64,000 nt of DNA from Sympetrum striolatum. Lineage: Eukaryota > Arthropoda > Insecta > Odonata > Libellulidae. This document shows, one piece after another, positions 52,746 through 63,653 of this stretch (position 1 is its first letter; each line of letters starts with the position of its first letter). The stretch is from contig OX388344.1 in NCBI GenBank assembly GCA_947579665.1, positions 13,262,346-13,326,345 on the forward strand. The letters run 5' to 3'. Position numbers and translations under genes: made by a program. The notes under the pieces are model-generated. The model did not search any database, was not told the DNA's origin, and saw nothing but the letters and a program-made list of their open reading frames with translations.

Positions 52746-55700
52746 AGATCAATAAAAGTAACGATAACGGATAATTTCACTGAAATTTCGATTTTTCCCC
52801 TTATCTTGCCTTAATTTTCGTCATTTTATCGAGATATGTGCGGAGAAAGCAACGGAAACTGATAATTTTATCGAAATTTCTATTTTTTCCTCTTATTTTC
52901 CCTTATTTTCGTAGTTATATTGAGATATGTTCGAAGAAAGCAACGAAAATGGAAAATTTCACCGAAAGTTTAATTTTTTTCCTCTAATGTACTTTAATTT
53001 TCGTCATTCTATCGAGATATGACGGACGAAATGAAACGAAAACGGATATTTTTAGCGAAATTATATTTTTTTCCTCTATTTTTCCTTAATATTTTTCATT
53101 TTTCAAGATATGACAGAAAAATTCAGCGATAACGGATAAATTAATCGAAATTTCAATTTTTTCCTCAATTTTCCCTTATTTTCGTTAGTTTTTCGAGATA
53201 TGATCGAAAAAAGCACCGAAAACGGAAAATTTTAACAAAACATTTATTTGTTTTCCTCTATTTTTCCTTAATATTCGTCATTAAATCGAGATGATATCCA
53301 AAAAAGAAACGTGAACGAATAAATTTAGTGAAATTTCAATTTTGTTCTCTTTTATTGCCTTAATATTCGTCATTTTATCGAGATATGACCGAAAAAAAGC
53401 AACGAAAACGGATAAATATAGCGAAATTTCAATTTATTTTCATCTATTTTGCCCTTATTTTCATCATTTTATTGAGGTATGATTGAAAAATGCAAGGAAA
53501 AGGGATAAATTCACCGAAATTTAAATTTTTTTCCTCTATTTTTCCTTTATTTTCGTCATTTTATCTAGATATGGTAGAAAAGCAACGAAAACGAATAATT
53601 TTACAGAAATTAAAATTTTTCCTCTTTTTTATTTTATCGAGATATGATCGAAAAACGAAATGAAAACGGATTAGTTCACCAAAATTTCAATTTTAACCTA
53701 TTCTACCTAAATTTTCGTCATTCTATCGTTATATGACAGAGAAATGTAATAAGATTGTATATTTTTAGCGAAATTTTTCTTTTTGTTCTCCTTTATTTTC
53801 ATTAATATTCATCATTCAATCGAGATATGACCGAAAAATGCAACGAAAACGGATAATATTCGTGAGTTTTCAATTTTTTTCCTCTATTTAACTTTAATAT
53901 TCGTCATTTTATACAGATATGATCGAAAAAAGCAACGAAAACGGACAATTCTAGCGAAATTTCAATTTTTTTCACAAATTATTTAGCCTTATATTCGTCA
54001 TTTTGTCAAGATATGATCGAATAAGGCTATGAAAACTGATAATTGGACCGAAATTTCGATTTTTATCCCTTATCTTTCTATAATTTTCGTGATTCTATCG
54101 AGATGTGAGCGGAAAAAGCAACGAAAACGGATAATTCTAGCGAAATTTGAATTTTTTTCCGCTATTTTTCCCTTACATTCGTTATTTTATGGAGATATGA
54201 TCGAAAAAAGCAACGAAAACGGATAATTTTAGCAAAATATTTGTTTGTTCTTCTCTATTTTTCCTTAATATTCGTCATTAAATCTAGATATGACCGAAAA
54301 TGAGACGAATACGGAAAATTTTCGCTAAATTTAAATTTTTTTCCTTTATTTTCCCTTAATTTTCGTCATTTTATCGAGACATTATCTATACAAGAAACGT
54401 TAACGGATAAATTTAGCGAAATTTCAATTTATGTCCTCTTTTTTGCCTTAATATTCGTGATTTTATCGTGCTATGATCGAGAAAAGCAACGAAAACGGAC
54501 AATGGTCGCGGAATTTCAATGCTTTTATCTATTTAGCCTTAATATTCGTAAATTTATTGAGATATGATAAAAAAAGAGAAAACGGATATTTTTAGCGATA
54601 ATTCAATTTTTTTTTCTCTATTTTACCTTAATTTTCGTCATTTAATCGAGATATGATAAAAAAAGCAACGAAGATGGATAATTTTACCGAAATTTCGTTT
54701 TTTTTCCATTATCTTGCCTTAATTTTCGTCATTCTATCGAAATATGATCGGAATAAGCAACGAAAATGGATAATTTCACCGAAATTAGCGATATTACAAA
54801 TTATCTCCTCAAATTTGCCTTTGGTTTAGTCATTTTATCAAGATATTATCTAAAAATGAAACGAATACGGATAATTTTAGCGATATATCGAATTTTTATC
54901 TTTATTTTGTATTTATTTTTCGTAGGTTCACGAGATATGATCAAAAAAAGAAACGAAAAACGGATAATTTTAGCGTTATTTCAATGTTTTACCTCTATAT
55001 TTTCTTTTTTTTTCGTCATTTATTTGAGATATGTTCGAAAAAGCAACGAAAACAGATAATTGAAATGAAATTAAACTTTTTCCTCTAATTGGTCTTTATT
55101 TTTCGTCATTTTAACGAGATATGATCGAATAAAGCAACGAAAAAGGATAATAGTAACGAAATTTCATTTTTTTTTCTCTATTTTGTCTTTATTTTTCCTC
55201 ATTCATCGAGATATGATTTATTAAAGAGACGAAAACGGACAATTATAGCGAAATTTCAATTTTTCACCTCTATATTGCCTTAATATTCGTCATTTTATCA
55301 AGATATTATCTGAAAAAGAAACGAAAACGGATAATAATAGCCAAATTTCAATTATTTTCCTCTATCTTGTCTTTATTTTTGCTTTCTTATCGAGATGTGA
55401 TTAAAAATGCAACGAAAACTGAGAATTTTTGCAAAATTAAAAATTTTCTCCTCTAATTTGCCTTATGTTTCGTTATTTTATCAAGATATTTTCTAAAAAT
55501 GAGACAAAAACGGATAATTTTAGCGAAATTCCGATCATTTTCCTCTATTTTGTCTTTATTTTTCGTCATTTTATTAGATATGCTCGAAAAAAGCAACTAT
55601 AACGCATAATTATAGCAAAATTTCAATTTTTCTGCTCTATTTTGCCTTCATTTTCGTCATTTTATCAAGATATTATTTAAAAATGAAACGAAAACGGATA

Positions 55701-55770
55701 ATATTAGCAAAATTGAATTTTTATCCTCTATTTTGCATTAATCTTCGTCATTAAATTGAGATACGATCGA
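52746..55770 (+). repeat. Satellite 2, diverged monomers
   Basis: About 33 monomers that keep the CGAGATATGATCG, AACGAAAACGGATAA and TTCCTCTATTTT landmarks but differ in nearly every copy, with many one- to several-base indels. No block copy longer than a few monomers was found by eye. Short frames, for example near 54029 and 54766, read through single monomers and show no protein family feature. Confidence 0.85.
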
Positions 55771-56550
55771 AATAAGCAACGAAAACGGATCATTTTAGCG
55801 AAATTCAATCTTTTTCCTCTATTTTGCCTTAATTTAGTCATTTTATCGAGATATATAAGAAAAAAGCAACGAAAACGGATAATTTTAGCAAAATTTCAAT
55901 ACTCTTCCTCTATTTCGTTTTTATATTTTGTCTATTTATCGAGAAATGATCGAAAAAAGCAACGAAAACGGACAATTATAGCGAAATTTCAATTTTCACC
56001 TCTATTTTGCCATAATTTTCGTTATTTTAACGAGATATGTTCGAAAAAAGCAACGAAAACGGATAATTTCAGCGAAATTTCAAATATTTTCATTCAAATT
56101 TTTCTATATTTTTCGTCATATAATAGTGATATGATGAAAAAATGAACCAATAATGGATAATTTTAGCGTTATTTCAATGTTTTACCTCTATTTTCTTTTC
56201 ATTTTTTCTCATTTATCGAGATATGATCGAAAATAGCATTGAAAACGGAGAATTTTAGTGAAATTTCAATATTTTTCCTCTATATTTTCTTTTTTTTTCG
56301 TCATTTTTATGAAATATGAACGAAAAAAGCAACGAAAACGGATAATAGTAGCGAAATTTCATTATTTTCCTCTATTTTGTCTTTTTTTGCTCATTTATCG
56401 ATATATGATTTAGAAAAGAAACGAAAACGGATAATTTTAGATAAATTTAAATTTTTTTCCTCTAATTTGTCTATATTATTTGTCACTTAATCGTGATATA
56501 TCCGAATAAAGCAACGAAAACGTATAGTTTTAGCGAAATTTCGATTTTTT
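55771..56550 (+). repeat. Satellite 2 block T, copy 1
   Basis: Starts at AATAAGCAACGAAAACGG. It shares the series AATACTCTTCCTCTATTTCG, ATCGAGAAATGATCG, TAGCGTTATTTCAATG and TGATTTAGAAAAGAAACG with about 59350-60105 (offset 3,558 bp) and with 61610-62190 (offset 5,839 bp). A 129-codon frame at 55756-56145 lies in this block; its predicted protein is a repeated Lys/Arg and Phe/Leu pattern following the monomer, and I do not regard it as a gene. Confidence 0.82.
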
Positions 56551-57483
56551 TCCTCTATTTTGTCTTTATTTTTCGTTATTTTACGAGATATGATAAAAAA
56601 TAGAACGAAAACGAATAATTTTTGAGAAAATTAAATTTTTTCCTCCTTTTTTCATTATTATTCGTTATTTTATTGCGATATGATCGAAAAAAGCAAGGAA
56701 AACCGAAAATTTCAGTGAACTTACAAATTTTCTCCTCTATTTTGCTTTAATATTCGTCAATTTAAAGAGATATGATGGAAAAAATTAACGAAAACGGCTA
56801 ATTTTATAGAAATTTCAATTTTTTCTTCAATTTTTTCTTTATTTTTCATCATTGTATTGAGATATCTTTAAGAAAAGCACCGAAAACAGATAATTCTAGC
56901 GAAATTTCAATTAATTCCTCTTTTTTGTCCTAATTGTTGCTCATTTATCAAGAAATGATCAAAAAAATCAACGAAAACGGATCATTTTAGAGAAATTTCA
57001 ATTTTTTCGTCTATTTATTCTTTATTTTTCGTCATTTTATTGAGATATGTTTGAAAAATGCTGTATAATTTTAGCAAAATTTGAAATTTTCTCTTCTATT
57101 TTGCATTAATTTTCGTCATATATTCGTGATATTATCGAAAAAAGCAGCGAATATGGATTATTTCAGCTAAATTCCGCTTTTTTCCTCCATTTTGCCTTAA
57201 TTTAGTCATTTTATGAAGATATTATCTGAAAATGAAACGAATACGGATAATTTTTACGAAATTTCGAATTTTTTTCTTTATTTTGTATTTATTTTTCGTA
57301 GGTTTACGAGATTTGATCAAAAAAAGAACTGAAAACGGATACTTTTAACGAAATTTCGATTTTTCATCTCTATTTTGCCTTAATTTTCGTCAGTTTATCC
57401 AGATATAATCGATGAAAACAACGAAAACATATAATCTTAGCGAAATTTCTATTTTTTTCCTTTAATTATTTTAATTTAGTTAA
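56551..57483 (+). repeat. Satellite 2, diverged monomers before the inverted piece
   Basis: About ten monomers of the ordinary orientation with strong divergence. A shortened monomer near 57050-57075 lacks most of the GCAACGAAAACGG part. Nothing else is visible. Confidence 0.8.
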
Positions 57484-57538
57484 TAAAAAAAACTATCCGT
57501 TTTTGGTCCTTTCTTTGATCATATCTCGATTAAATGAC
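57484..57538 (-). repeat. Inverted satellite 2 monomer fragment
   Basis: The + strand reads ATCCGTTTTTGGTCC, TTTCTTTGATCATATCTCG, ATTAAATGAC. Its reverse complement is GTCATTTAATCGAGATATG, ATCAAAGAAAGGACC, AAAAACGGAT, a normal monomer piece very close to about 58144-58185 (which reads ATCAACGAAAGGACC) and 59121-59163. Before it the forward repeat reads TTTAATTTAGTTAATAAAA and after it TTAAATGATAATTGTAGGG, so the forward monomer resumes at the right place. It is the only reversed segment I found in the window. Confidence 0.85.
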
Positions 57539-57600
57539 TTAAATGATAATTGTAGGGAAATTAAAATTTTTTCCCCTTTTTTGTCCCTATTTTTGCTCAT

Positions 57601-57947
57601 TTTTCAAGATATTATCGAAAAAAGCAAAGAAAGCGGATAATTTTAGCGAAATTACAAACTTTCTCCAATATTTTGCCTTAATATTCGTCAATTTAAAAAG
57701 ATATAATCGAAAATAGCAACGAAAACAGATAATCTCAGCAAAATTTGAATTTTTCTCCACTATTTTGCATAAATTTCGTCATTTAATTGAGATATGATCG
57801 AAGAAAGCAACGAAAACAGATAATTTTAGCGAAATTCAATTTATTTCCTCTATTTTGCCTTAATTTAGTCATTTTATCGAGATATGTAAGAATAGGGCAA
57901 CGAAGACGGATAATATTAGCAAAATTTTAATTTTTTTCTTGTATTTC
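57601..57947 (+). repeat. Satellite 2 block R, copy 1
   Basis: About four monomers that recur at 63654-64000, offset about 6,053 bp. Shared details include AATCTCAGCAAAATTTG, ATAATCGAAAATAGC and TGTAAGAATAGGGCAACGAAG. Copy 2 is cut by the window edge, so the block may extend further. Confidence 0.82.
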
Positions 57948-58554
57948 GTTTTTATTTTCGGTCGTTTTATTGAGATATGATCAAAATAAGTAATGAAAAC
58001 GGATGATTATAGCGAAATTTAAATTTTTGTCCTCTATTTTGCCTAAATTTTCGTCTTTTTATCGAGATATGATCGAAAAAAGCAACGAAAATGGATAATT
58101 TTAGCAATATATCAATTTTTACTTCTATGTTATATTTATGTACCGTCATTTAATCGAGATATGATCAACGAAAGGACCAAAAACAGATAATTTTAGCGAA
58201 ATTTAATTTTTTTCCTCTATTTTGCCTTAATTTAGTCTTTTTATCGAGATATGATCGAAAAAAACAACGAAAACAGATAATTTTAGCGAAATTCAAATTA
58301 TTTCCTCTATTTTGCCTTAATATTCGTCAATTTAAATTATTATTTCCAATATTTCAATTTTTGTACTCTAATTTGTCCTTAGCTTTCGTCATTTAATCGT
58401 TATATGATCGAAAATCAATTAGAAAACAGATAATTTAAGCGAGTTTTTTTTTTTGTTGCTCTATTTTGTCTTTTTTTAATAATTTTACGAGATAGGATCA
58501 AAACAAGGAACGATAACAGATAATTTTAGAGAAATATTAATTTTTTACCTCTAT
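57948..58554 (+). repeat. Satellite 2, diverged monomers
   Basis: About six to seven monomers, including one near 58330-58350 where a monomer has lost its CGAGATATGATCG centre (TTTAAATTATTATTTCC follows CGTCAA directly). A reverse-strand frame at 57967-58149 covers two monomers and is not gene-like. Confidence 0.78.
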
Positions 58555-59060
58555 TTTGCATTAATTCTCGTCATTTAATTGAGATATGTTTTAAAAAAGC
58601 ACGAAAACGGATAATTGTAGCGAATTTTCAATTTCTTTCCTCTATTTTCTCCTTATATTTCGTAATTTTACGAGATGAGATCAAAAAAGCAACGAAAACG
58701 GACAATTATAGAGATAATTAAATTTTTTTCCTCCATTTTTTAAAAAAAATTTCGTTATTTTATTGAGATATAGACGAGAAAAGCACTGAAAACGGATAAT
58801 TGTAGCGAAATTTCCATTTTTTCCTCTTTTTTGTCCTTATTGTTGCCCATTTATCAAGAAATTATCGAAAAAAGCAAGGGAAACGGATAATTTTAGCGAA
58901 ATTAAAATTTTCTCCACTATTTTGCCTTAATATGAGTAAATTTAAAGTGATATAACCGATAATAGCAACGAAAACGCATAATTTAAGCAAAATTTGAAAT
59001 TTTCTCGTCTATTTTGCATTAATTTTCGTCATTTAATTGAGATATGATCGAAAAAAGCAA
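58555..59060 (+). repeat. Satellite 2 block P, copy 1
   Basis: Contains ATTGAGATATGTTTTAAAAA, AATTGTAGCGAATTTTCAAT, TACGAGATGAGATC, TTATCAAGAAATTATCG and GTGATATAACCGATAATAGC. The same series appears at about 60710-61170 (offset 2,155 bp) and 62825-63300 (offset 4,284 bp). This copy keeps about 19 bp (GAAAACGGATAATTGTAGC) that both others lack. Confidence 0.83.
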
Positions 59061-59349
59061 CGAAAACGGATAATTATAGTGAAATTTCAATTTATACTTC
59101 TAATTTGTATTTATTTTTCGTCACATAATCGATATATGATCAAAGAAAGGTCAAAAAACGGATAATTTTAGCGAAATTTAATTTTGTTTCCTCTAATTTG
59201 ACTAAATTTAGTATTTTTATCGAGATATGATCGAAAAAAGCAACAAAAACGGATAATTTTAGCGAAATTACAAATTTTCTCCACTATTTTGCCTTAATAT
59301 TCGTCAATTTAATTGAGATATGATCGAAAAAAGCAACGCAAACAGATAA
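59061..59349 (+). repeat. Satellite 2, three ordinary monomers
   Basis: Short stretch between block copies. It contains the GATCAAAGAAAGGTC variant near 59138-59152 that resembles the reversed piece at 57484-57538. No other feature. Confidence 0.75.
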
Positions 59350-60105
59350 TTTTAGCGAAACTCAAATTTATTTCCTCTATTTTGCCTTAATTTAGTCATT
59401 TTATCGAGATATGTAAGAAAAAAGCAACGAAAACGGATAATTTTAGCAAAATTTCAATACTCTTCCTCTATTTCGTTTTTATATTTTGTCTATTTATCGA
59501 GAAATGATCGAAAAAAGCAACGAAAACGGACAATTATAGCGAAATGTCAATTTTTCACCTCTATTTTGCCATAATTTTCGTCATTTTAACGAGATATGTT
59601 CGAGAAAAACAACGAAAACGGATAATTTCAGCGAAATTTCAAATATTTTCATTCAAATTTGTCTATATTTTTCGTCATATAATCGTGATATGATGAAAAA
59701 TTGAACCAAAAATGGATAATTTTAGCGTTATTTCAATGTTTTACCTCTATTTTCTTTTTATTTTTTCTCATTTATCGAGATATGATCGAAAAAGCAATGA
59801 AAACGGAGAATTATAGTGAAATTTCAATATTTTTCCTCTATATTTTCTTTTTTTTCGTCATTTATTTGAGATATGTTCGAAAAAGCAACGAAAACAGATA
59901 ATTGAAACGAAATTTAATTTTTTCCCTCTATTTTATCTTTTTTTTGCTCATTTATCGATATATGATTTAGAAAAGAAACGAAAACGGATAATTTTAGATA
60001 CATTTAAATTTTTTTCCTCTAATTTGTCTATATTATTTGTCGCTTAATTTTGATATATTCGAATAAAGCAACGAAAACGTAAAGATTTTGCGAAATTTCG
60101 ATTTT
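59350..60105 (+). repeat. Satellite 2 block T, copy 2
   Basis: Same series as 55771-56550, offset 3,558 bp at AAAAAGCAAC (55861 and 59419). After the GAAAACAGATAATTGAAACG monomer it resembles copy 3 (61610-62190) more than copy 1, so copies 2 and 3 are closer relatives there. Confidence 0.82.
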
Positions 60106-60290
60106 TTTCGTCTATTTTGTCTTTATTTTTCGTCAATTTATAAAGATATAATTTAAAAATGAAACGAAAAAGGATAATTTTAGCAAAATTGATTTTTTTT
60201 CTTCGATTTTGCCTTAATTTAGTAATTTTATCGAGATATGTAAGAAAAAGCAACAAAAACGAATTATTGTAGCGAAATTTCATTTTTTTC
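60106..60290 (+). repeat. Satellite 2, link monomers
   Basis: Two monomers (ATAATTTAAAAATGAAACG; GTAAGAAAAAGCAAC) that recur near 62413-62560 before another single copy of the 69-bp unit. This pairing makes a block of at least 0.3 kb copied about 2.3 kb downstream. Confidence 0.75.
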
Positions 60291-60424
60291 CTCATTTATC
60301 GAGATATGATCGAAAAAAGCAAGGATAACGGATTATTTCAGCAAAATTTCATTTTTTTCCTCATTTATCGAGATATGATCGAAAAAAGCAAGGATAACGG
60401 ATTATTTCAGCAAAATTTCAATTT
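60291..60424 (+). repeat. Exact 69-bp tandem duplication inside satellite 2
   Basis: CTCATTTATCGAGATATG, then GATCGAAAAAAGCAAGG, then ATAACGGATTATTTCAGC occurs at 60291 and again at 60360 with no difference that I can see over the repeated part. A related single copy lies near 62571. The period is shorter than the usual 91-92 bp because the CTATTTTGCCTTAATTTTCG part is missing. It is a very recent local duplication. Confidence 0.88.
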
Positions 60425-60709
60425 TCTACGCTAATTTGCCTTATGTTTAGTCATTTTATGTAGATATTATCTAAAAATGAAACAAAACGGATAATTTTAG
60501 CGAAAGTTCGATTTTTTTCCTTTATTTTGTTTTTCTTTTTCGAAATTTTACGAGATATGATCAAAAAAAGAAACGAAAACGAATAATTTTAGTGTTATTT
60601 CAATTTTGTACCTCTATTTTGTCTTTATTTTTGCTCATTTATCTAGATATGACCGAAAAAAGCAACGAAAACGTAGAATTTTAGAGAAATTTCATTTTTT
60701 TCCCTCTAT
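60425..60709 (+). repeat. Satellite 2, ordinary monomers
   Basis: About three monomers, including the GATATTATCTAAAAATG sub-type near 60465 and a TAGTGTTATTTCAATTTTG monomer that recurs near 62705. No other feature. Confidence 0.75.
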
Positions 60710-61170
60710 ATTGCATTAATTCTCGCCATTTAATTGAGATATGTTTTAAAAAAGCACGAAAACGGATAATTGTAGCGAATTTTCAATTTCTTTCCTCTAA
60801 TTTCTCCTTAAATTTCGTAATTTTACGAGATTACATCAAAAAAGCAACGAAAACGGATGATTATAGAGAAAATTAAATTTCTTTCCTCCATTTTTTTTAA
60901 TTTTTCGTTATTTTATTGAGATATATATGAGAAAAGCACCGAAATTTCCATTTTTTCCTCTTTTTTGTCCTTATTGTTGCTCATTTATCAAGAAATGATC
61001 GAAAAAAGCAAGAGAAACGGACAATTTTAGCGAAACTAAAATTTTCTCCACTATTTTGCCTTAATATGCGTAAATTTAAAGTGATATAATCGATAATAGC
61101 AACGAAAACGCATAATTTAAGCAAAATTTGAAATTTTCTCGTCTATTTTGCATTAATTTTCGTTATTTAA
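60710..61170 (+). repeat. Satellite 2 block P, copy 2
   Basis: Second copy of 58555-59060. It reads AGCACCGAAATTTCC near 60936-60950, where copy 1 has AGCACTGAAAACGG and more before AAATTTCC; the loss of about 19 bp is shared with copy 3 at about 63053-63067. The shared loss shows that copies 2 and 3 descend from one another or from one intermediate. Confidence 0.83.
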
Positions 61171-61573
61171 TTGAGTTATGATCGAAGAAAGCAACGAAAA
61201 CGGATAATTTTAGCAAAATTTCGATCTTTTTCCTCTATTTTGTCTTTATTTTTCCTAATTTTACGAGACATAATCAAAAAAACAACGAAAACGGATAATT
61301 TTAGAGAAATTTTATTTTTTTCCTCAATTTTTACTCTTTTTTCGTAATTTTATTGAGATAGGTTCGAAAAAACAACGAAAACGAATTATTGAGGTGAAAA
61401 TTCAGTTTTTTTCCTCTGTTATCGAGATATGAACGAAGAAAGCAAGGAAAACGGATTATTTCAGCGAAATTTCAATTTTTCTCCTCTATTTTGCCTTATT
61501 ATTCGTCATTTTATAGAGATATTATCTAAAAAGTAACGATAACGGATAATTTTAGAGAAATATCAATTTTTTT
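61171..61573 (+). repeat. Satellite 2, diverged monomers
   Basis: About four to five monomers with the usual landmarks. One near 61400-61430 lacks the TTTTGCCTTAATTTTCG part (CTCTGTTATCGAG). Nothing else is visible. Confidence 0.76.
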
Positions 61574-61606
61574 CCTCTATGTTTCCTCTATGTTTCCTCT
61601 ATGTTT
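61574..61606 (+). repeat. 11-bp microsatellite, three copies
   Basis: CCTCTATGTTT is repeated three times exactly at 61574, 61585 and 61596. It arises inside the CCTCTATTTTG part of a satellite 2 monomer and sits right at the left end of block T copy 3, so slippage may have happened at a block boundary. Confidence 0.9.
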
Positions 61607-61609
61607 CAA

Positions 61610-62190
61610 AATAAGCAACGAAAACGGATCATTTTAGCGAAATTCAATCTTTTTCCTCTATTTTGCCTTAATTTAGTTATTTTATCGAGATATGTAAGAA
61701 AAAAGCAACGAAAACGGATAATTTTAGCAAAATTTCAATACTCTTCCTCTATTTCGTTTTTATATTTTGTCTATTTATCGAGAAATGATCGAAAAAAGCA
61801 ACGAAAACGGATAATTTCAGCGAAATTTCAAAAATTTTCATTCAAATTTGTCTATATTTTACGTCATATAATCGTGATATGATGAAAAATTTAACCAAAA
61901 ATGGATATTTTAGCGTTATTTCAATGTTTTACCTCTATTTTCTTTTTATTTTTTCTCATTTATCGAGATATGATCGAAAAAATCAATGAAAACGGAGAAT
62001 TTTAGTGAAATGTCAATATTTTTCCTCTATATTTTCTTTTTTTTTCGTCATTTATTTGAGATATGTTCGAAAAAGCAACGAAAACAGATAATTGAAACGA
62101 AATTTAATTTTTTTCCTCTATTTTATCTTTTTTTTGCTCATTTATCGAGATATGATTTAGAAAAGAAACGAAAACGGATAATTTTAGAGT
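61610..62190 (+). repeat. Satellite 2 block T, copy 3
   Basis: Third copy of block T, offset 5,839 bp from copy 1 and 2,281 bp from copy 2. It lacks one monomer present in the other two (the GGACAATTATAGCG monomer near 55973 and 59529) and otherwise keeps their order until GATTTAGAAAAGAAACG near 62155. Confidence 0.82.
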
Positions 62191-62824
62191 AATATTAATT
62201 TTTTTCCTCTATGTTGTCTTACTTTTCGTAATTTTATTGAAAAATGTACGAAAAAAGCATCGAAAACGAATGATAGTAGCGAAAGTTCAATTTTTGTCCC
62301 CTATTTTGTCATTATTTTTCTCATTCATCGAGATATGATCGAAAATAGCAAGGAAAACGGAGAATTTTAGTGAAATTACAAATTTTCTCCTCTAATTTGC
62401 CTTTTGTTTCGTCAATTTATAAAGATATAATTTAAAAATGAAACGAAAACGGATAATTTTAGCAAAATTGATTTTTTTTCTTGGATTTTGCCTTAATTTA
62501 GTCATTTTATCGAGATATGTAAGAAAAAGCAACGAAAACGAATTATTGTAGCGAAATTTCATTTTTTTCCTCATTTATCGAGATATGATCGAAAAAAGCA
62601 AGGATAACGGATTATTTCAGCTAAATTTCAATTTTCTACGCTAATTTGCCTTATGTTTAGTCATTTTATGTAGATATTATCAAAAAAAGAAACGAAAACG
62701 GATAATTTTAGCGTTATTTCAATTTTGTACCTCTATTTTGTCTTTATTTTTGCTCATTTATCTAGATATGACCGAAAAAAGCAACGAAAACGTAGAATTT
62801 TAGAGAAATTTCATTTTTTTCCCT
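62191..62824 (+). repeat. Satellite 2, monomers with partial copies of 60.1-60.7 kb
   Basis: About seven monomers. The part from about 62400 onward follows the order seen at about 60125-60700 (ATAATTTAAAAATGAAACG, GTAAGAAAAAGC, CTCATTTATCGAG, TAGCGTTATTTC), here with one copy of the 69-bp unit and with one further monomer lost. Reverse-strand frames here mirror those near 60.1 kb because the DNA is copied. Confidence 0.78.
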
Positions 62825-63300
62825 CTATATTGCATTAATTCTCGTCATTTAATTGAGATATGTTTTAAAAAAGCAAGAAAACGGATAATTGTAGCGAATT
62901 TTCAATTTCTTTCCTCTATTTTCTCCTTATATTTCGTAATTTTACGAGATGAGATCAAAAAAGCAACGAAAACGGATAATTATAGAGAAAATTAAATTTT
63001 TTTCCTCCATTTTTTTGAATTTTTCGTTATTTTATTGAGATATATACGAGAAAAGCACCGAAATTTCCATTTTTTCCTCTTTTTTGTCCTTATAGTTGCT
63101 CATTTATCAAGAAATGATCGAAAAAAGCAAGGGAAACGGATAATTTTAGCAAAATTAAAATTTTCTCCACTATTTTGCCTTAATATGCGTAAATTTAAAG
63201 TGATATAACCGATAATAGCAACGAAAACGCATAATTTTAGAAAAATTTGAAATTTTCTCGTCTATTTTGCATTAATTTTCGTCATTTAATTGAGATATGA
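62825..63300 (+). repeat. Satellite 2 block P, copy 3
   Basis: Third copy of block P, about 2,129 bp after copy 2. It shares the loss of about 19 bp with copy 2 (AGCACCGAAATTTCC near 63053) but has GTGATATAACCG like copy 1 rather than GTGATATAATCG, so single bases have moved between copies or changed back. Confidence 0.83.
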
Positions 63301-63653
63301 TCGAAAAAAGCAACGAAAACGGATAGTTTTAGAGTAATTTAATTTTTTACCTCTAATTTGCCTTAATTTAGTCATTTTATCGAGATATGATCGAAAAAAG
63401 CAACCAAAACGGATAATTATAGTGAAATTTCAATTTTTACTTCTAATTTGTATTTATTTTTCGTCATTTAATCGAGATATGTAAGAATAAAACAACGAAA
63501 ACGGATAATATTAGCAAAATTTCTATTTTTTCCTCTATTTTGTTTTGATATTTCGTAATCTTTACGAGATATGAGCAAAAAAGCAACGAAAACGGATAAT
63601 TTTAGAGAAATTTCAATTTTTTCCCCTGTTTTGTCTTTATTTTTGCTCATTTA
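63301..63653 (+). repeat. Satellite 2, ordinary monomers
   Basis: About four monomers joining block P copy 3 to block R copy 2. The usual landmarks are present and nothing else. A reverse-strand frame of 60 codons at 63468-63650 spans two monomers and is not gene-like. Confidence 0.76.

Noticed and set aside
55756..56145. Longest frame in the window, 129 codons
   Set aside because: It spans four satellite 2 monomers, shows the same Arg-Lys-Arg and Ile-Leu-Ala-Lys-Phe phrase once per monomer, and its relatives at 61601-61882 and elsewhere are broken at other points. No known domain is visible.
57967..63650. Reverse-strand frames of 60-83 codons in satellite 2
   Set aside because: They cover two to three monomers each, and related ones (60044-60295, 62392-62574) are similar only because the DNA block is copied.
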